Assembly: GCA_900771995.1 (NCBI GenBank)
Contig: CAAGQC010000078.1
Location: forward strand, 1-64,000
Direction of reading: 5' to 3'
Source: Lachnospiraceae bacterium
GTDB taxonomy: Bacteria; Bacillota; Clostridia; Lachnospirales; Lachnospiraceae
DNA: 64,000 nt
Below are positions 12,658 through 20,539 of this stretch, piece by piece. Made by a program: the position numbers and the translations under genes. Position 1 is the first letter of the stretch, and every line of letters starts with the position of its first letter. A model generated the notes under the pieces. It was not told the DNA's origin, made no database searches, and saw only the letters and a program-made list of their open reading frames with translations.

Positions 12658-14595
12658 ATGGAAGACAAAGACATTACTCAAACAGATGTAACCGGTGCTC
12701 CGGGGAACACAGGAGCAAGTAACGAAAATGGGGGAGTTGATGTAGGGGATGTATATAGCGACGAGGATTCTTTCTGCTATACCGAAGAACAGTCATACGA
12801 TGAAGAACCGCCATTTGAAGATTTTGACCCACCATATGCCGTGAATATACCCCGGCTAGAGTATATGACGGAAGAAGAAAAGAAGAAGACATTGTTAAAT
12901 TTTGCAGGTAGAGGGCAAACAACTCTAGGTGATTTTATTGAATTTAAGACAGAGTATGCAATTGCATGTGCTAAGCAATTTCCTCTGCCACCTACAGCTG
13001 ATGATGCAAAGGGATTGTCAGGAGCTCTTATGGAAGCAATAACGATTGAGATAATGATTGCTAATAACGGTCGTGAGAAAGGAATGAAAATGCCATGTAT
13101 TCATGCTTTGCCAGAAATATCATTGTGTAAGATAGCAATAGAATTGGAATATGTCAGGCTATTAAAATTTTCAAAAACAGCAGAACGGAATGATTGTCGG
13201 TTGGGAATTTATTGCTTCGATGGAGTAAATAAAGGCATTTATGACCTGGATGAAAATGCAATCAGGAGTGTAATCAGAAAATATCGTTATGACATTACTG
13301 AAAGCGCAATGAATAATGTTTTCAAAATGTTAGTAGAGATGGCACCCGTAGTTGAAGTGGGAAAATATCGAAATCTAATCCCGGTCAACAATGGAATTTA
13401 TGATTATGATGAGAAAACTCTGATGCCCTTTTCTCCAGACTATATTTTTACATCCAAGTGTAGGGTGAATTTTGATTATGTAGCTACCAATGTAGTTATT
13501 CATAACGATGACGATGGCACGGACTGGGATGTAGACAGCTGGGTACATGAACTTACGGATGACCCGCAGGTGGAAAAACTGATATGGCAGATAATAGGAG
13601 CGGTAATTCGTCCTAATGTACGGTGGGATAAAGTTGTTATGCCTTATTCCACAAAGGGAAATAACGGTAAAGGAACCCTGTGCAGGTTACTGCGGAATCT
13701 TTGTGGAGAAGGAAACTATACATCTATCGCTATCAATGACATGAGCAAGAACTTCCGCTTAGCACCCCTACTTAGTGCATCTGCGGTTATTGTGGATGAG
13801 AACAATGTAACGGGGTACTTGGATGATGCGTCCGCCTTTAAGGCACTGATTACAGGCGATAAAGTACAGATTGAAGCAAAATATAAAAATCCTGTAGATT
13901 TTCGGTTCTCAGGTTTAATGGTACAGTGCGTGAATTTTTTGCCACGGGTAAATGATAAAACCTCATCATTTTACCGAAGAATCCTGATGGTTCCGTTTGA
14001 AAAGTGTTTTACAGGGGCGGAGCGAAAGTACATAAAAGATGATTATTTGAACAGACAGGAAGTCTTGGAATATGTTCTCTGTAAAGTGCTGGAAAAGATT
14101 CCTTCCTACTATGAATTTGATGTGCCAGATGCCTGTACAAGACTTTTGGATGACTACAAGACCTTCAATGACCCTGTCAGACAGTTCGCAGAAGAAATGC
14201 TGCCGGAATTGAAATGGCAGCTGGTTCCTAATAAATTTTTATACGACCTTTTCAAGGCTTGGTATGAGGAAAATATTCCCTCTGGCAGGGTACAGGGGAA
14301 GAACTCATTTCTACAGGAATTTAAAGATGTCATTGCAGAACGTGACGACTGGAAAGCCACGGGCAGCAGCGTTCCGACACAGGGGTACAGCTTTGGCAGT
14401 GAGCCGCTAATCATTCGCTATAACCTCACAAAATGGATGAATGATGCCTACAGGGGAACCGATGCGGCTATGATATGCACCCCATCAATGGATACGATTA
14501 AGTCTTCCGTCAGCGGAATCATAAGGACAACGAGTGGTGTGGCAGTAGAAGAGGATGAGGACAAGCCTTTTTCAGATAAGGAGGAATCGGTATGA
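12658..14595 (+). CDS. P4-type plasmid/phage primase-helicase (DUF5906-like)
   Basis: A 645-residue replication protein. The N-terminal 90 residues are acidic and low in structure. From about residue 240 it matches the P4/D5-type primase-helicase family: a D5_N-like segment (RNLIPVNNGIYDYDEKTLMPFSPDY) and a superfamily 3 helicase with Walker A GNNGKGT near residue 335. Walker B-like SAVIVDEN lies near 377, followed by FSGLMVQCVNFLPRVNDKTSSFYRR. The C terminus carries a winged-helix-like stretch. Such proteins unwind the origin of elements and satellites. No separate replication initiator is visible, so this protein and the repeat arrays at 10.0-12.3 kb probably act together. Overlaps the next gene by 4 bases. 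Confidence 0.88.
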   Translation: MEDKDITQTDVTGAPGNTGASNENGGVDVGDVYSDEDSFCYTEEQSYDEEPPFEDFDPPYAVNIPRLEYMTEEEKKKTLLNFAGRGQTTLGDFIEFKTEYAIACAKQFPLPPTADDAKGLSGALMEAITIEIMIANNGREKGMKMPCIHALPEISLCKIAIELEYVRLLKFSKTAERNDCRLGIYCFDGVNKGIYDLDENAIRSVIRKYRYDITESAMNNVFKMLVEMAPVVEVGKYRNLIPVNNGIYDYDEKTLMPFSPDYIFTSKCRVNFDYVATNVVIHNDDDGTDWDVDSWVHELTDDPQVEKLIWQIIGAVIRPNVRWDKVVMPYSTKGNNGKGTLCRLLRNLCGEGNYTSIAINDMSKNFRLAPLLSASAVIVDENNVTGYLDDASAFKALITGDKVQIEAKYKNPVDFRFSGLMVQCVNFLPRVNDKTSSFYRRILMVPFEKCFTGAERKYIKDDYLNRQEVLEYVLCKVLEKIPSYYEFDVPDACTRLLDDYKTFNDPVRQFAEEMLPELKWQLVPNKFLYDLFKAWYEENIPSGRVQGKNSFLQEFKDVIAERDDWKATGSSVPTQGYSFGSEPLIIRYNLTKWMNDAYRGTDAAMICTPSMDTIKSSVSGIIRTTSGVAVEEDEDKPFSDKEESV

Positions 14596-15044
14596 TGCAG
14601 GAATGTTACATTAAGGTCGCAGGAGTATACAAGGGTCTGAAAGAACTGCAAAAAGAGCTTGGGGAGGATTACAGAATTGTTATCTTCGACGGCGAGAGAG
14701 TCATCTACAGGGATTTTGGCAACGGCTACGATATCGAAATATCCCGGATGAATACCAACAAAAAGAATGCCAAAGGTACTATCTACATCTGGGAGGATAG
14801 AAAACGCTATGTACGGGCATACAGACTGGTTCCAAGGGACCGTATGAAACAGACGCTTATGGAGATTGAAGCCATGATGCCGACATTTGTTAAGCCGTGC
14901 TGGACATTGGAAGAAGCCGTTATCTGTAGCGGACGTTCCAAGGAGCGGCTATTGGAACTTGCCAAGGAGCATCCCAGGGTGCTTGTGGATAGTGAAAGTA
15001 TGATTTTTGATAAGGATGAATTATTATCCTATATCTTCTATTAA
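14592..15044 (+). CDS. Hypothetical protein with excisionase-like C-terminal domain, 150 aa
   Basis: The N-terminal half is a small alpha/beta region (YRIVIFDGERVIYRDFGNGYDIEI). The C-terminal 45 residues (CWTLEEAVICSGRSKERLLEL, then SMIFDKDELLSYI) follow the pattern of MerR/excisionase winged helices: a helix-turn-helix opening with 'EEA' and a final 'kddLl.Yi'. The start overlaps the primase stop as ATGA; an ATG three bases later is also possible. Could be a recombination directionality factor for the serine recombinase downstream; inference. Confidence 0.6.
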   Translation: MMQECYIKVAGVYKGLKELQKELGEDYRIVIFDGERVIYRDFGNGYDIEISRMNTNKKNAKGTIYIWEDRKRYVRAYRLVPRDRMKQTLMEIEAMMPTFVKPCWTLEEAVICSGRSKERLLELAKEHPRVLVDSESMIFDKDELLSYIFY

Positions 15045-15059
15045 ATAGGATTCCCTGCC

Positions 15060-15184
15060 TTGCATTGCTGCCCGTAGGGTCGCATCTTTCAAAAGCATAG
15101 TAAAACCTGCTTCGCACCGCTGTAAGCGGCGTTGGGTTTGACAATGCTTTTGGAAGGATGCGGGAGGGTAACCAAGCAATGCAA
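15060..15184. repeat. 125-base near-perfect long hairpin
   Basis: Arms TTGCATTGCT/AGCAATGCAA (15060-15069/15175-15184), then 15081-15098 with 15144-15162 (17 bp with one bulge), AAACC/GGTTT (15103-15107/15135-15139) and a terminal CCGCT-GTA-AGCGG (15117-15129). It fills the gap between two genes and lacks a T-run, so a simple terminator is unlikely. Confidence 0.75.
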
Positions 15185-15199
15185 TGAGGGGGTATGCGG

Positions 15200-15538
15200 A
15201 TGACACAAAATAAAATGATGTTGGTGCACTATTTTTTTACAAAGGAACAGATAAGTCAAATCATAGGAAAAGGAGAAAAACAGATGAATGAAAGAACCGG
15301 AACGATAAGCATACAGCGCTCTTTACAATATGTCGGATTGGACATGGTGGCAGTAGAAAGTCTGAAAGACGGTTATGTCATAACCCGACAGCAATATGTG
15401 AAAGTCTGGCTGACACCGTACCACAAATTTTCCCAACATGACATGGCGCTTATGTTAATAGAAATTTTGCGTGAACGGAAGATGCTAAACGAAGCAACTT
15501 ACAGAAAAATTCAGATGAAGTACGGAGGTAAAAAATGA
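15200..15538 (+). CDS. SHOCT-domain protein, 112 aa
   Basis: Starts MTQNKMMLVHYFFTKEQISQII and ends with a SHOCT-like helical hairpin (MALMLIEILRERKMLNEATYRKIQMKYGG), a short oligomerising module often at C termini of element-encoded proteins. The ATG at 15200 is preferred over 15194 because GAGGGGG ends 8 bases before it. Directly upstream of, and probably co-transcribed with, the serine recombinase, a pairing common on elements of gut Clostridia. Role unknown. Confidence 0.75.
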   Translation: MTQNKMMLVHYFFTKEQISQIIGKGEKQMNERTGTISIQRSLQYVGLDMVAVESLKDGYVITRQQYVKVWLTPYHKFSQHDMALMLIEILRERKMLNEATYRKIQMKYGGKK

Positions 15539-15539
15539 G

Positions 15540-17045
15540 ATGGATATGATGGTAAAAGAGAGACCACGTAGAGTATGTTTTTACGGAAGAGTTTCCACGG
15601 AGCATGAAGCACAGACCAATGCGTTGGAAAATCAGATGGAATGGTACAATGAACTACTGAAACGCCATGAAAACTGGACGTTGACGGGAAGTTATATTGA
15701 CAAGGGCATTACAGGAACGCTGGCAAAGAAGCGGACACATTTTTTGAAAATGATTAAGGATGCCGAAAATGGTGATTTTGATCTGATCGTTACCAGAGAG
15801 GTCTGTAGATTCGCAAGAAATACGGTAGACACACTGGCATACACAAGACAGCTAAAGAAGTATGGCGTGGAAGTCTATTTCGTCAATGACAATATCTGGA
15901 CATTTGACAATGACGGAGAATTGCGGCTTTCTATTATGGCTGCACTGGCACAGGAAGAGTCGAGGAAGGTTTCGGAACGTGTACTGGCAGGACAGGAAAT
16001 CAGCAGAAAGAAGGGCGTATTATATGGCAACGGAAATATTCTCGGATACCGTCTGGTACGAAACATAAATGAAGACGGAAAATGGAACCCGGAAGAGAAT
16101 ACTTACAAGATAGAGCCGGAACAGGCGGAAACTGTGCAGATGATTTACGATATGTGTTGTGACGGCATGGGATATCTACAGATAAGTAAGGAACTGGAAC
16201 GTAGGAAGAGAAAGGATGGTGCCGGAAATGTGAGTTGGTGTTCTTCCAAGATTGGAAGAATCCTGCATAACAAGACCTATGCCGGATACAAAGGCTATCG
16301 GAAGTCCTACACTACAGACTATCTTGACCATGACCGAGCCAAAAACCTGGACAGAGAAAGCTACCAGTATGTAAAAGGAAACTGGGAGCCGATTATATCA
16401 GAAGAGCAGTGGAACCGTGTACAGAAAATCTGTGCGGAAAAGACGAAGACAGTGGGAGACCATACGATGGGAAAGAAGCCGACAGACAATGTATGGCTGA
16501 ACAAGTTACGGTGTTCCTGTGCCGCACATTCCAAATATCGAAAGAACAAATGGCGCACAAATAAAAACACAGGAGAAACAGTGTTTGGGTATCAGTGCTA
16601 TAGCCAGCTGAACAAAGGTAGTTATAAGTTCCGAAAAGAGAACGGACTGCCTACGGAAGGCTACTGCAATATTTCCATGATTGGAGAATGGAAGTTAGAG
16701 CTTATGGCGAAGATATTGTTGCAAATGTTGTGGACTGACCGAACGGGAGCAATACAGGAAGCTGTCGATATGATTAGAGAGTGCTACACTGAAGACAACC
16801 AGACAGATAACAGGAAGGAACAACTGGCAGTACAATCACAGGTGGACAAGTACACGAAGCGTCTGGGGAATCTGTTGGAACTGCGTGTGGATGGTGAAAT
16901 CAGCAAAGACGAATACCAGCGCATGAAAGCCGAGACGGAAGAAAAGATAGCAACTTATAAAATGCAACTCTTGCAATTTGACCAGGAGACCGATATACTA
17001 CCAGATATAAGCTTTATAAAACGGATGTCAGGGAGTTCATCCTAG
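15540..17045 (+). CDS. Large serine recombinase (site-specific integrase/resolvase)
   Basis: A 501-residue recombinase that would integrate or excise the element. N-terminal resolvase domain with the catalytic Ser in CFYGRVST (residue about 19) and the RFARNTVDTL and NDNIWTFDNDGELRLSIMAALAQEES stretches. Recombinase domain from about residue 165 (GNILGYRLVRN, RRKRKDGAGNVSW, IGRILHNKTYAGYKGY). Zinc-ribbon region near 320-370 (LRCSCAAHSKY, FGYQCYSQL), then a coiled coil (QLAVQSQVDKYTKRLGNLLELR). GGAGGT ends 12 bases before the start. The C terminus ends FIKRMSGSSS, while plausible coding continues in another frame to 17185, so a frameshift near 17000-17020 is possible. Confidence 0.92.
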   Translation: MDMMVKERPRRVCFYGRVSTEHEAQTNALENQMEWYNELLKRHENWTLTGSYIDKGITGTLAKKRTHFLKMIKDAENGDFDLIVTREVCRFARNTVDTLAYTRQLKKYGVEVYFVNDNIWTFDNDGELRLSIMAALAQEESRKVSERVLAGQEISRKKGVLYGNGNILGYRLVRNINEDGKWNPEENTYKIEPEQAETVQMIYDMCCDGMGYLQISKELERRKRKDGAGNVSWCSSKIGRILHNKTYAGYKGYRKSYTTDYLDHDRAKNLDRESYQYVKGNWEPIISEEQWNRVQKICAEKTKTVGDHTMGKKPTDNVWLNKLRCSCAAHSKYRKNKWRTNKNTGETVFGYQCYSQLNKGSYKFRKENGLPTEGYCNISMIGEWKLELMAKILLQMLWTDRTGAIQEAVDMIRECYTEDNQTDNRKEQLAVQSQVDKYTKRLGNLLELRVDGEISKDEYQRMKAETEEKIATYKMQLLQFDQETDILPDISFIKRMSGSSS

Positions 17046-17185
17046 AAAACTATGTAGAGGAAAAAGAAGAGCAGATTTTATGTAATCGGTATGGTTCTTT
17101 CTTGAAATTGTTTGATCAGCTATCGGATAGAGATAAGGAAGATGTTGTATGGGTAATCAAGCAAAGAATTAATGGCACAATATAA
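17002..17185 (+). pseudogene. Possible out-of-frame C-terminal extension of the recombinase
   Basis: In the -1 frame relative to the recombinase, YKTDVREFILENYVEEKEEQ continues to NGTI and a stop at 17183-17185 without its own start or ribosome-binding site. Its composition is clearly coding-like. It most probably is the original recombinase C terminus separated by a one-base indel, or is reached by programmed frameshifting. Confidence 0.5.
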
Positions 17186-17186
17186 A

Positions 17187-17250
17187 TATATGCTAAAAGC
17201 ATATACCAAAATGTGATAGAATAAGCATATGCATTACGCATATGCTTATT
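17187..17250. repeat. Palindromes built on ATATGC after the recombinase gene
   Basis: ATATGCT-AAA-AGCATAT (17187-17203) and a perfect 13-bp hairpin AATAAGCATATGC/GCATATGCTTATT with ATTAC loop (17220-17250). Further ATATGC copies lie at 17270-17287. The second hairpin with TTTGTT could terminate transcription; the cluster could also be a recombinase-related site. Confidence 0.55.
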
Positions 17251-17317
17251 TGTTATATACGAGATTATATGCTGAGTGTATGCTTATATCAAGCAAGTGA
17301 TATGGAGGTGTCTTTCG

Positions 17318-18550
17318 ATGTATAGAATGTATAGAACAGAGGAAAGCAGCAAAATAGGTGAATATATTGGAAAGTTGATTGCCAGAAAGTATGGCGCGGA
17401 TCGTCAGTTTGCAATTGAGTATATAAAGTTAAGAGATGGGATAGATGAAGAGCCGGCATCAGACGAAATTCAACGTGTAGCAAACAAAATATGTCAGATG
17501 AAAAAGATCGGAAAGGGAATACAGATTAATGACTTGCCAATTCTCTCAGAGTTATTGGAAGTATCTGTTGATAGTATTCTCAGTGCTGGAAAGGTAGCCA
17601 AGCCAGCTCCTACTAGGACGACAAATTATTCTGTAGCTTTTTCCAAAGATAAAAAGATTTGGAAGGAATATATTGAGAGACCGGATAAACTTATTCTAAA
17701 TGAGGACGAATACGGAAAGACAGTTATTGATTATGCGATTGAGTTCGGGAATTATGGATTCCTAAAATACTTGATAGATAACGATTATATTTATTTGATT
17801 GATGAGGATCAGCAAAAATATTGGGGAACATTTGGATCAGGTACAACCATAGAGAGAAGACCGCCTTTTGAGTATGATTTGCTTGAATATAAGATGAAGC
17901 AAAATGATAGCCTTAGAACAAGTATTATAGCTTTGGCCTTAGAGAATAAAGATTATGAGATTCTTGATGAAGCAAAGGCGAGAGAAATACCTTCTCTATA
18001 TGAAGCATCTTATTTCTATGGCACAGCTTTGGATGTTAAGAAGTATTACAATCAGCAGTTTATGGATCAGGTTGCCAGGGCATCAGATGAGGTGTTGGTG
18101 TACTTTTCATCAGAATTTGAGATAGAGACTAATAGGAAAGCTTTATGTAGATTGACTTTCCCTTATTTAGGAAAGCTGATTGATATGGCAATTAAGGCCG
18201 ATAGAAAAGCTACAGCAACTATGTTAAAGAATGCTTTGGAGCATAACCAAGATGTGTTAAAGGAACTAAAAAAGATTGGCAAAGCTGCTGAAGATTCATT
18301 TTCTAGTATTCGACAGTATATGGATGAAAAATCTATTATGGAAGGAATAATGCAGGATTATCATTTTTACGAAGAGAATGATACAGTGTGCTTTCATTCG
18401 GGGATAAATTCAGCAGGAAACTTCCAGGGATTATTCTCGACTGTTGTACGAGTAAGTGCTTCATCTAAGGATGAATATATTAAATCTTTGATTGAAGATG
18501 TTAACCGTTCATATAACCAGGTTAAGAATTTTGTTTACAAGGAGGTTTGA
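17318..18550 (+). CDS. XRE-like regulator with large ankyrin-like C-terminal region
   Basis: A 410-residue soluble protein. The N-terminal 95 residues look like a degenerate Cro/C1 domain, ending in the typical last helix NDLPILSELLEVSVDSILSAGK. The middle (NEDEYGKTVIDYAIEFGNYGFLKYLIDND) resembles an ankyrin-type helix pair. A helical C-terminal half follows. The ATG at 17318 is chosen because GGAGGTG lies 8-14 bases before it. The 3' end abuts a Met-rich small ORF. Probably a regulator sensing a protein partner; inference. Confidence 0.7.
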   Translation: MYRMYRTEESSKIGEYIGKLIARKYGADRQFAIEYIKLRDGIDEEPASDEIQRVANKICQMKKIGKGIQINDLPILSELLEVSVDSILSAGKVAKPAPTRTTNYSVAFSKDKKIWKEYIERPDKLILNEDEYGKTVIDYAIEFGNYGFLKYLIDNDYIYLIDEDQQKYWGTFGSGTTIERRPPFEYDLLEYKMKQNDSLRTSIIALALENKDYEILDEAKAREIPSLYEASYFYGTALDVKKYYNQQFMDQVARASDEVLVYFSSEFEIETNRKALCRLTFPYLGKLIDMAIKADRKATATMLKNALEHNQDVLKELKKIGKAAEDSFSSIRQYMDEKSIMEGIMQDYHFYEENDTVCFHSGINSAGNFQGLFSTVVRVSASSKDEYIKSLIEDVNRSYNQVKNFVYKEV

Positions 18551-18553
18551 TTT

Positions 18554-18730
18554 ATGTGTAAGAGCTTTATGGATATGGAAGACGGAGATCTTTGTTTTAC
18601 TACATCTGACAACATAGCAATAGACTCTGAGGGGCATATGATGATGCGTATGGGTGATAACATGGCTATGGATATGGACTCAGGTGAATTACATATGGTT
18701 TCTTCATGGGATGACGATGATGATGAATAG
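18554..18730 (+). CDS. Met-rich acidic small protein, 58 aa
   Basis: Starts MCKSFMDMEDGDLCF with GGAGGT (18541-18546) before the start. About one residue in five is Met (HMMMRMGDNMAMDMDSG) and it ends SWDDDDDE. It resembles neither a membrane protein nor a known domain. Coupled to the XRE-like gene, whose stop overlaps the ribosome-binding region. Unknown function; the composition hints at metal or partner binding. Confidence 0.6.
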   Translation: MCKSFMDMEDGDLCFTTSDNIAIDSEGHMMMRMGDNMAMDMDSGELHMVSSWDDDDDE

Positions 18731-18751
18731 GTGATTTCTTTTGCATTTTCG

Positions 18752-18808
18752 TTGACGTATACGGAATCCGTGTATATAATAAAGATAAGTATATACGAAA
18801 TCCGTATA
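18752..18808 (+). promoter_or_regulatory. Promoter with two operators before the 18822 regulator gene
   Basis: TTGACG (18752-18757), 17 bases, TATAAT (18775-18780). The spacer contains ATACGGA-A-TCCGTGTAT and a second site TATACGAAATCCGTATA sits at 18792-18808, just before GGAGGTG. Two copies of the same palindrome around the start region point to autoregulation by the XRE protein. Confidence 0.75.
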
Positions 18809-18821
18809 CAGGAGGTGCAAG

Positions 18822-19094
18822 ATGAAAGACTTAGAGTATATCGTAAACGGAATCATTGTTGAAGATGAGAATAAGGCAGAGCAAGATGAAGCCAGAAAGA
18901 AGAGAATGCTTGCATCTGCTTTTGTAATGGTAAGAAACAAGACCGGTATGAATCGCAAAGAGTTCGCGGCATGGCTAGGAATACCTTATCGAACAATGCA
19001 GGATTGGGAACTCGGCAACTCACAGGTCCCTGAATATGTTCTTAGACTCGTTGCCTATAAGGTAATGATTGAAAAGAAAAGGGGGAACATATAA
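18822..19094 (+). CDS. XRE-family helix-turn-helix regulator
   Basis: A 90-residue protein: an acidic N-terminal 25 residues, then a Cro/C1-type domain (FVMVRNKTGMNRKEFAAWLGIPYRTMQDWELGNSQVPEYVLRLV), resembling the antitoxin-like XRE regulators of HigA type in its tail. GGAGGTG 8-14 bases before the start. Likely represses its own promoter through the paired palindromes at 18757-18808. Its stop overlaps the next start (TAATG), so the 19094 membrane protein is coupled to it. Confidence 0.88.
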   Translation: MKDLEYIVNGIIVEDENKAEQDEARKKRMLASAFVMVRNKTGMNRKEFAAWLGIPYRTMQDWELGNSQVPEYVLRLVAYKVMIEKKRGNI

Positions 19095-19399
19095 TGAGAA
19101 TACTAAAAGCGATTTTGATGGCGCCAGTTAGAGTGATCGTATTTTTTATCCAGCTTGTATTAACGTTGGGTGTAGTTATATTTGGCGCAGCCGGTGGCAT
19201 TGTTACAAAGGCTGGAGAAATAGTAGGAGGCCTTTTGATTTTAGGAAGTCTTCTTTGTGTTGCAACCGGACAGATTTCTGGAGATATCTTTTTAAAGATG
19301 TTCCTTGGTGGAGTTGCATTCGGAGCAATCCCTGCTGCTGTTACAAAGCTTGGTGAAGAGGGGATTTTTGCTATTAAAGGTATCATAGGAAGAATTTAG
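19094..19399 (+). CDS. Small membrane protein, CD1845-like
   Basis: A 101-residue protein with two or three hydrophobic segments (residues 8-32, 42-62, 68-85) and few charges. It resembles the short CD1845-type membrane proteins encoded on Tn1549/CTn-like elements, whose function is not known. Translation is coupled to the upstream XRE gene and ends at a terminator. Confidence 0.6.
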   Translation: MRILKAILMAPVRVIVFFIQLVLTLGVVIFGAAGGIVTKAGEIVGGLLILGSLLCVATGQISGDIFLKMFLGGVAFGAIPAAVTKLGEEGIFAIKGIIGRI

Positions 19400-19419
19400 A
19401 AGAAAAGAGAATGCTTAGA

Positions 19420-19452
19420 GGCCAGTTCCATCAATTTGGAATTGGCCTTTTT
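19420..19452 (+). terminator. Terminator of the 18822-19399 operon
   Basis: GGCCAGTTCC/GGAATTGGCC (one G-U) followed by T5. Confidence 0.88.
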
Positions 19453-19535
19453 CAATATTGTACTTTATTGAAAAAAGAGTTTGACAATAATGTACAATAT
19501 TGTATAATGGTCTTAACCAATAATGTACATTATTG
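19453..19535 (+). promoter_or_regulatory. Promoter with three evenly spaced 18-bp palindromes
   Basis: TTGACA (19481-19486), 16 bases, TATAAT (19503-19508). Palindromes of consensus CAATAATGTACATTATTG lie at 19453-19470 (imperfect), 19485-19502 (imperfect) and 19518-19535 (perfect), 32 and 33 bases apart, that is three helical turns. The second fills the -35/-10 spacer. A strongly cooperative repressor site. Confidence 0.8.
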
Positions 19536-19551
19536 AAGGAGGTTGAAACAG

Positions 19552-19920
19552 ATGCATAATTTAGCATTACATTTAACTGATGTCCAATATGGCGAATTAT
19601 TTGTAAAATCGCAAATTGAGGGATTATCCATAGACGCTTATATAAAAAAGACACTTTTCGGAACCGATCCTGGAATATTCACTCCTAAAGAGGCTATCAG
19701 AAGAGCTATGGAAAAATATGACATAGGGGAATATTTTGAGCTTAGGGATCTATATTCAGATGAAGAATGGTCAAGTATGGAGCGCGGAGAAAGAATTGCT
19801 TTTGGACGAAACTTTTTTTCTTTTACCAGTGTTATTGAACCAGGAAAAGTAAAACTTGTTGAAGATACGGGAAATAATGGTAGAAGAGCAAAGTACGAAC
19901 TATTAAAGAAGAAAATGTAG
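19552..19920 (+). CDS. DUF1413 family protein
   Basis: A 122-residue protein. The C-terminal half matches the DUF1413 pattern (YFELRDLYSDEEWSSMERGERIAFGRNFF, ending RRAKYELLKKK), a family found on mobile elements of Firmicutes. The N-terminal 40 residues (LTDVQYGELFVKSQIEG, IDAYIKKTLFG) look like a ribbon-helix-helix or short antitoxin-like domain. GAAGGAGGTTG precedes the ATG at 19552. It may itself bind the palindromes in its promoter; inference. Confidence 0.75.
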   Translation: MHNLALHLTDVQYGELFVKSQIEGLSIDAYIKKTLFGTDPGIFTPKEAIRRAMEKYDIGEYFELRDLYSDEEWSSMERGERIAFGRNFFSFTSVIEPGKVKLVEDTGNNGRRAKYELLKKKM

Positions 19921-19935
19921 AGAGGAGCCTTTGTT

Positions 19936-20133
19936 ATGAAAAAAGAGATAAGTGAGTCAAACTCGAAAAAAAAGATGACAAATACGAACAAGCCTGACAA
20001 GATTTCTAATACTAAGAGAGTGTTAACCTTGCTGGATGAACATCCTGAGGCGGGCGTTATAGCTGGCGGAGCATTAACAGCTAGTGGTATTAGCGCCATG
20101 GTTGTATATGGAATAAAATTAGCACGTGCATAG
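19936..20133 (+). CDS. Small membrane protein, 65 aa
   Basis: A Lys/Asn/Ser-rich basic N-terminal half followed by one hydrophobic segment (AGVIAGGALTASGISAMVVYGI). GAGAGGAG precedes the start; 15 bases after the DUF1413 gene, and it overlaps the ribosome-binding site of the next gene. No family recognised. Confidence 0.6.
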   Translation: MKKEISESNSKKKMTNTNKPDKISNTKRVLTLLDEHPEAGVIAGGALTASGISAMVVYGIKLARA

Positions 20134-20146
20134 GAGGGGATGCTTC

Positions 20147-20539
20147 ATGACAACAAGAGAATTGAAAGAAAAGCTTAAAAACTCAAACGAGACATATCCA
20201 GTATCAAGTGCATATGATGCAACTCATGGTCAAAGGAAAGGTGTTCATTGGAACAATCAAAAGGAACACCTTTTGCCGTGGCTTGATGCACAGGAGACTC
20301 ATGGTTGTGGTGGGTTTACTAGATTAAATATCAATACGGATGCCGAAAGAATGTACAATCATCTGTCGTGTCCAGAATGTCTTTTATGGTTATGCGAAGC
20401 TGCTGGAGTGCCTTATGATGTTGTTAATGCGGCAGCTGAAAAAGCAAAGCTTCTTGAAAAAGTTGTTTCCAGAGCAGCTTCAATTCGTAGAGATATACCG
20501 TGGAGTGAGGTAGAGAATAGGCTTAATATCGAAAGCTAA
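20147..20539 (+). CDS. Hypothetical protein, 130 aa
   Basis: Soluble. The N-terminal half (TTRELKEKLKNSNETYPVSS, YDATHGQRKGVHWNNQKEHL) is rich in His and Asn. A Cys/His cluster follows (THGCGGFTRLN, HLSCPECLLWLCEAAG), which could bind zinc, and the last 30 residues are helical. The ATG at 20147 is preferred because AGGAGGGG ends 9 bases before it. Last gene of the accessory region. No family recognised. Confidence 0.65.
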   Translation: MTTRELKEKLKNSNETYPVSSAYDATHGQRKGVHWNNQKEHLLPWLDAQETHGCGGFTRLNINTDAERMYNHLSCPECLLWLCEAAGVPYDVVNAAAEKAKLLEKVVSRAASIRRDIPWSEVENRLNIES

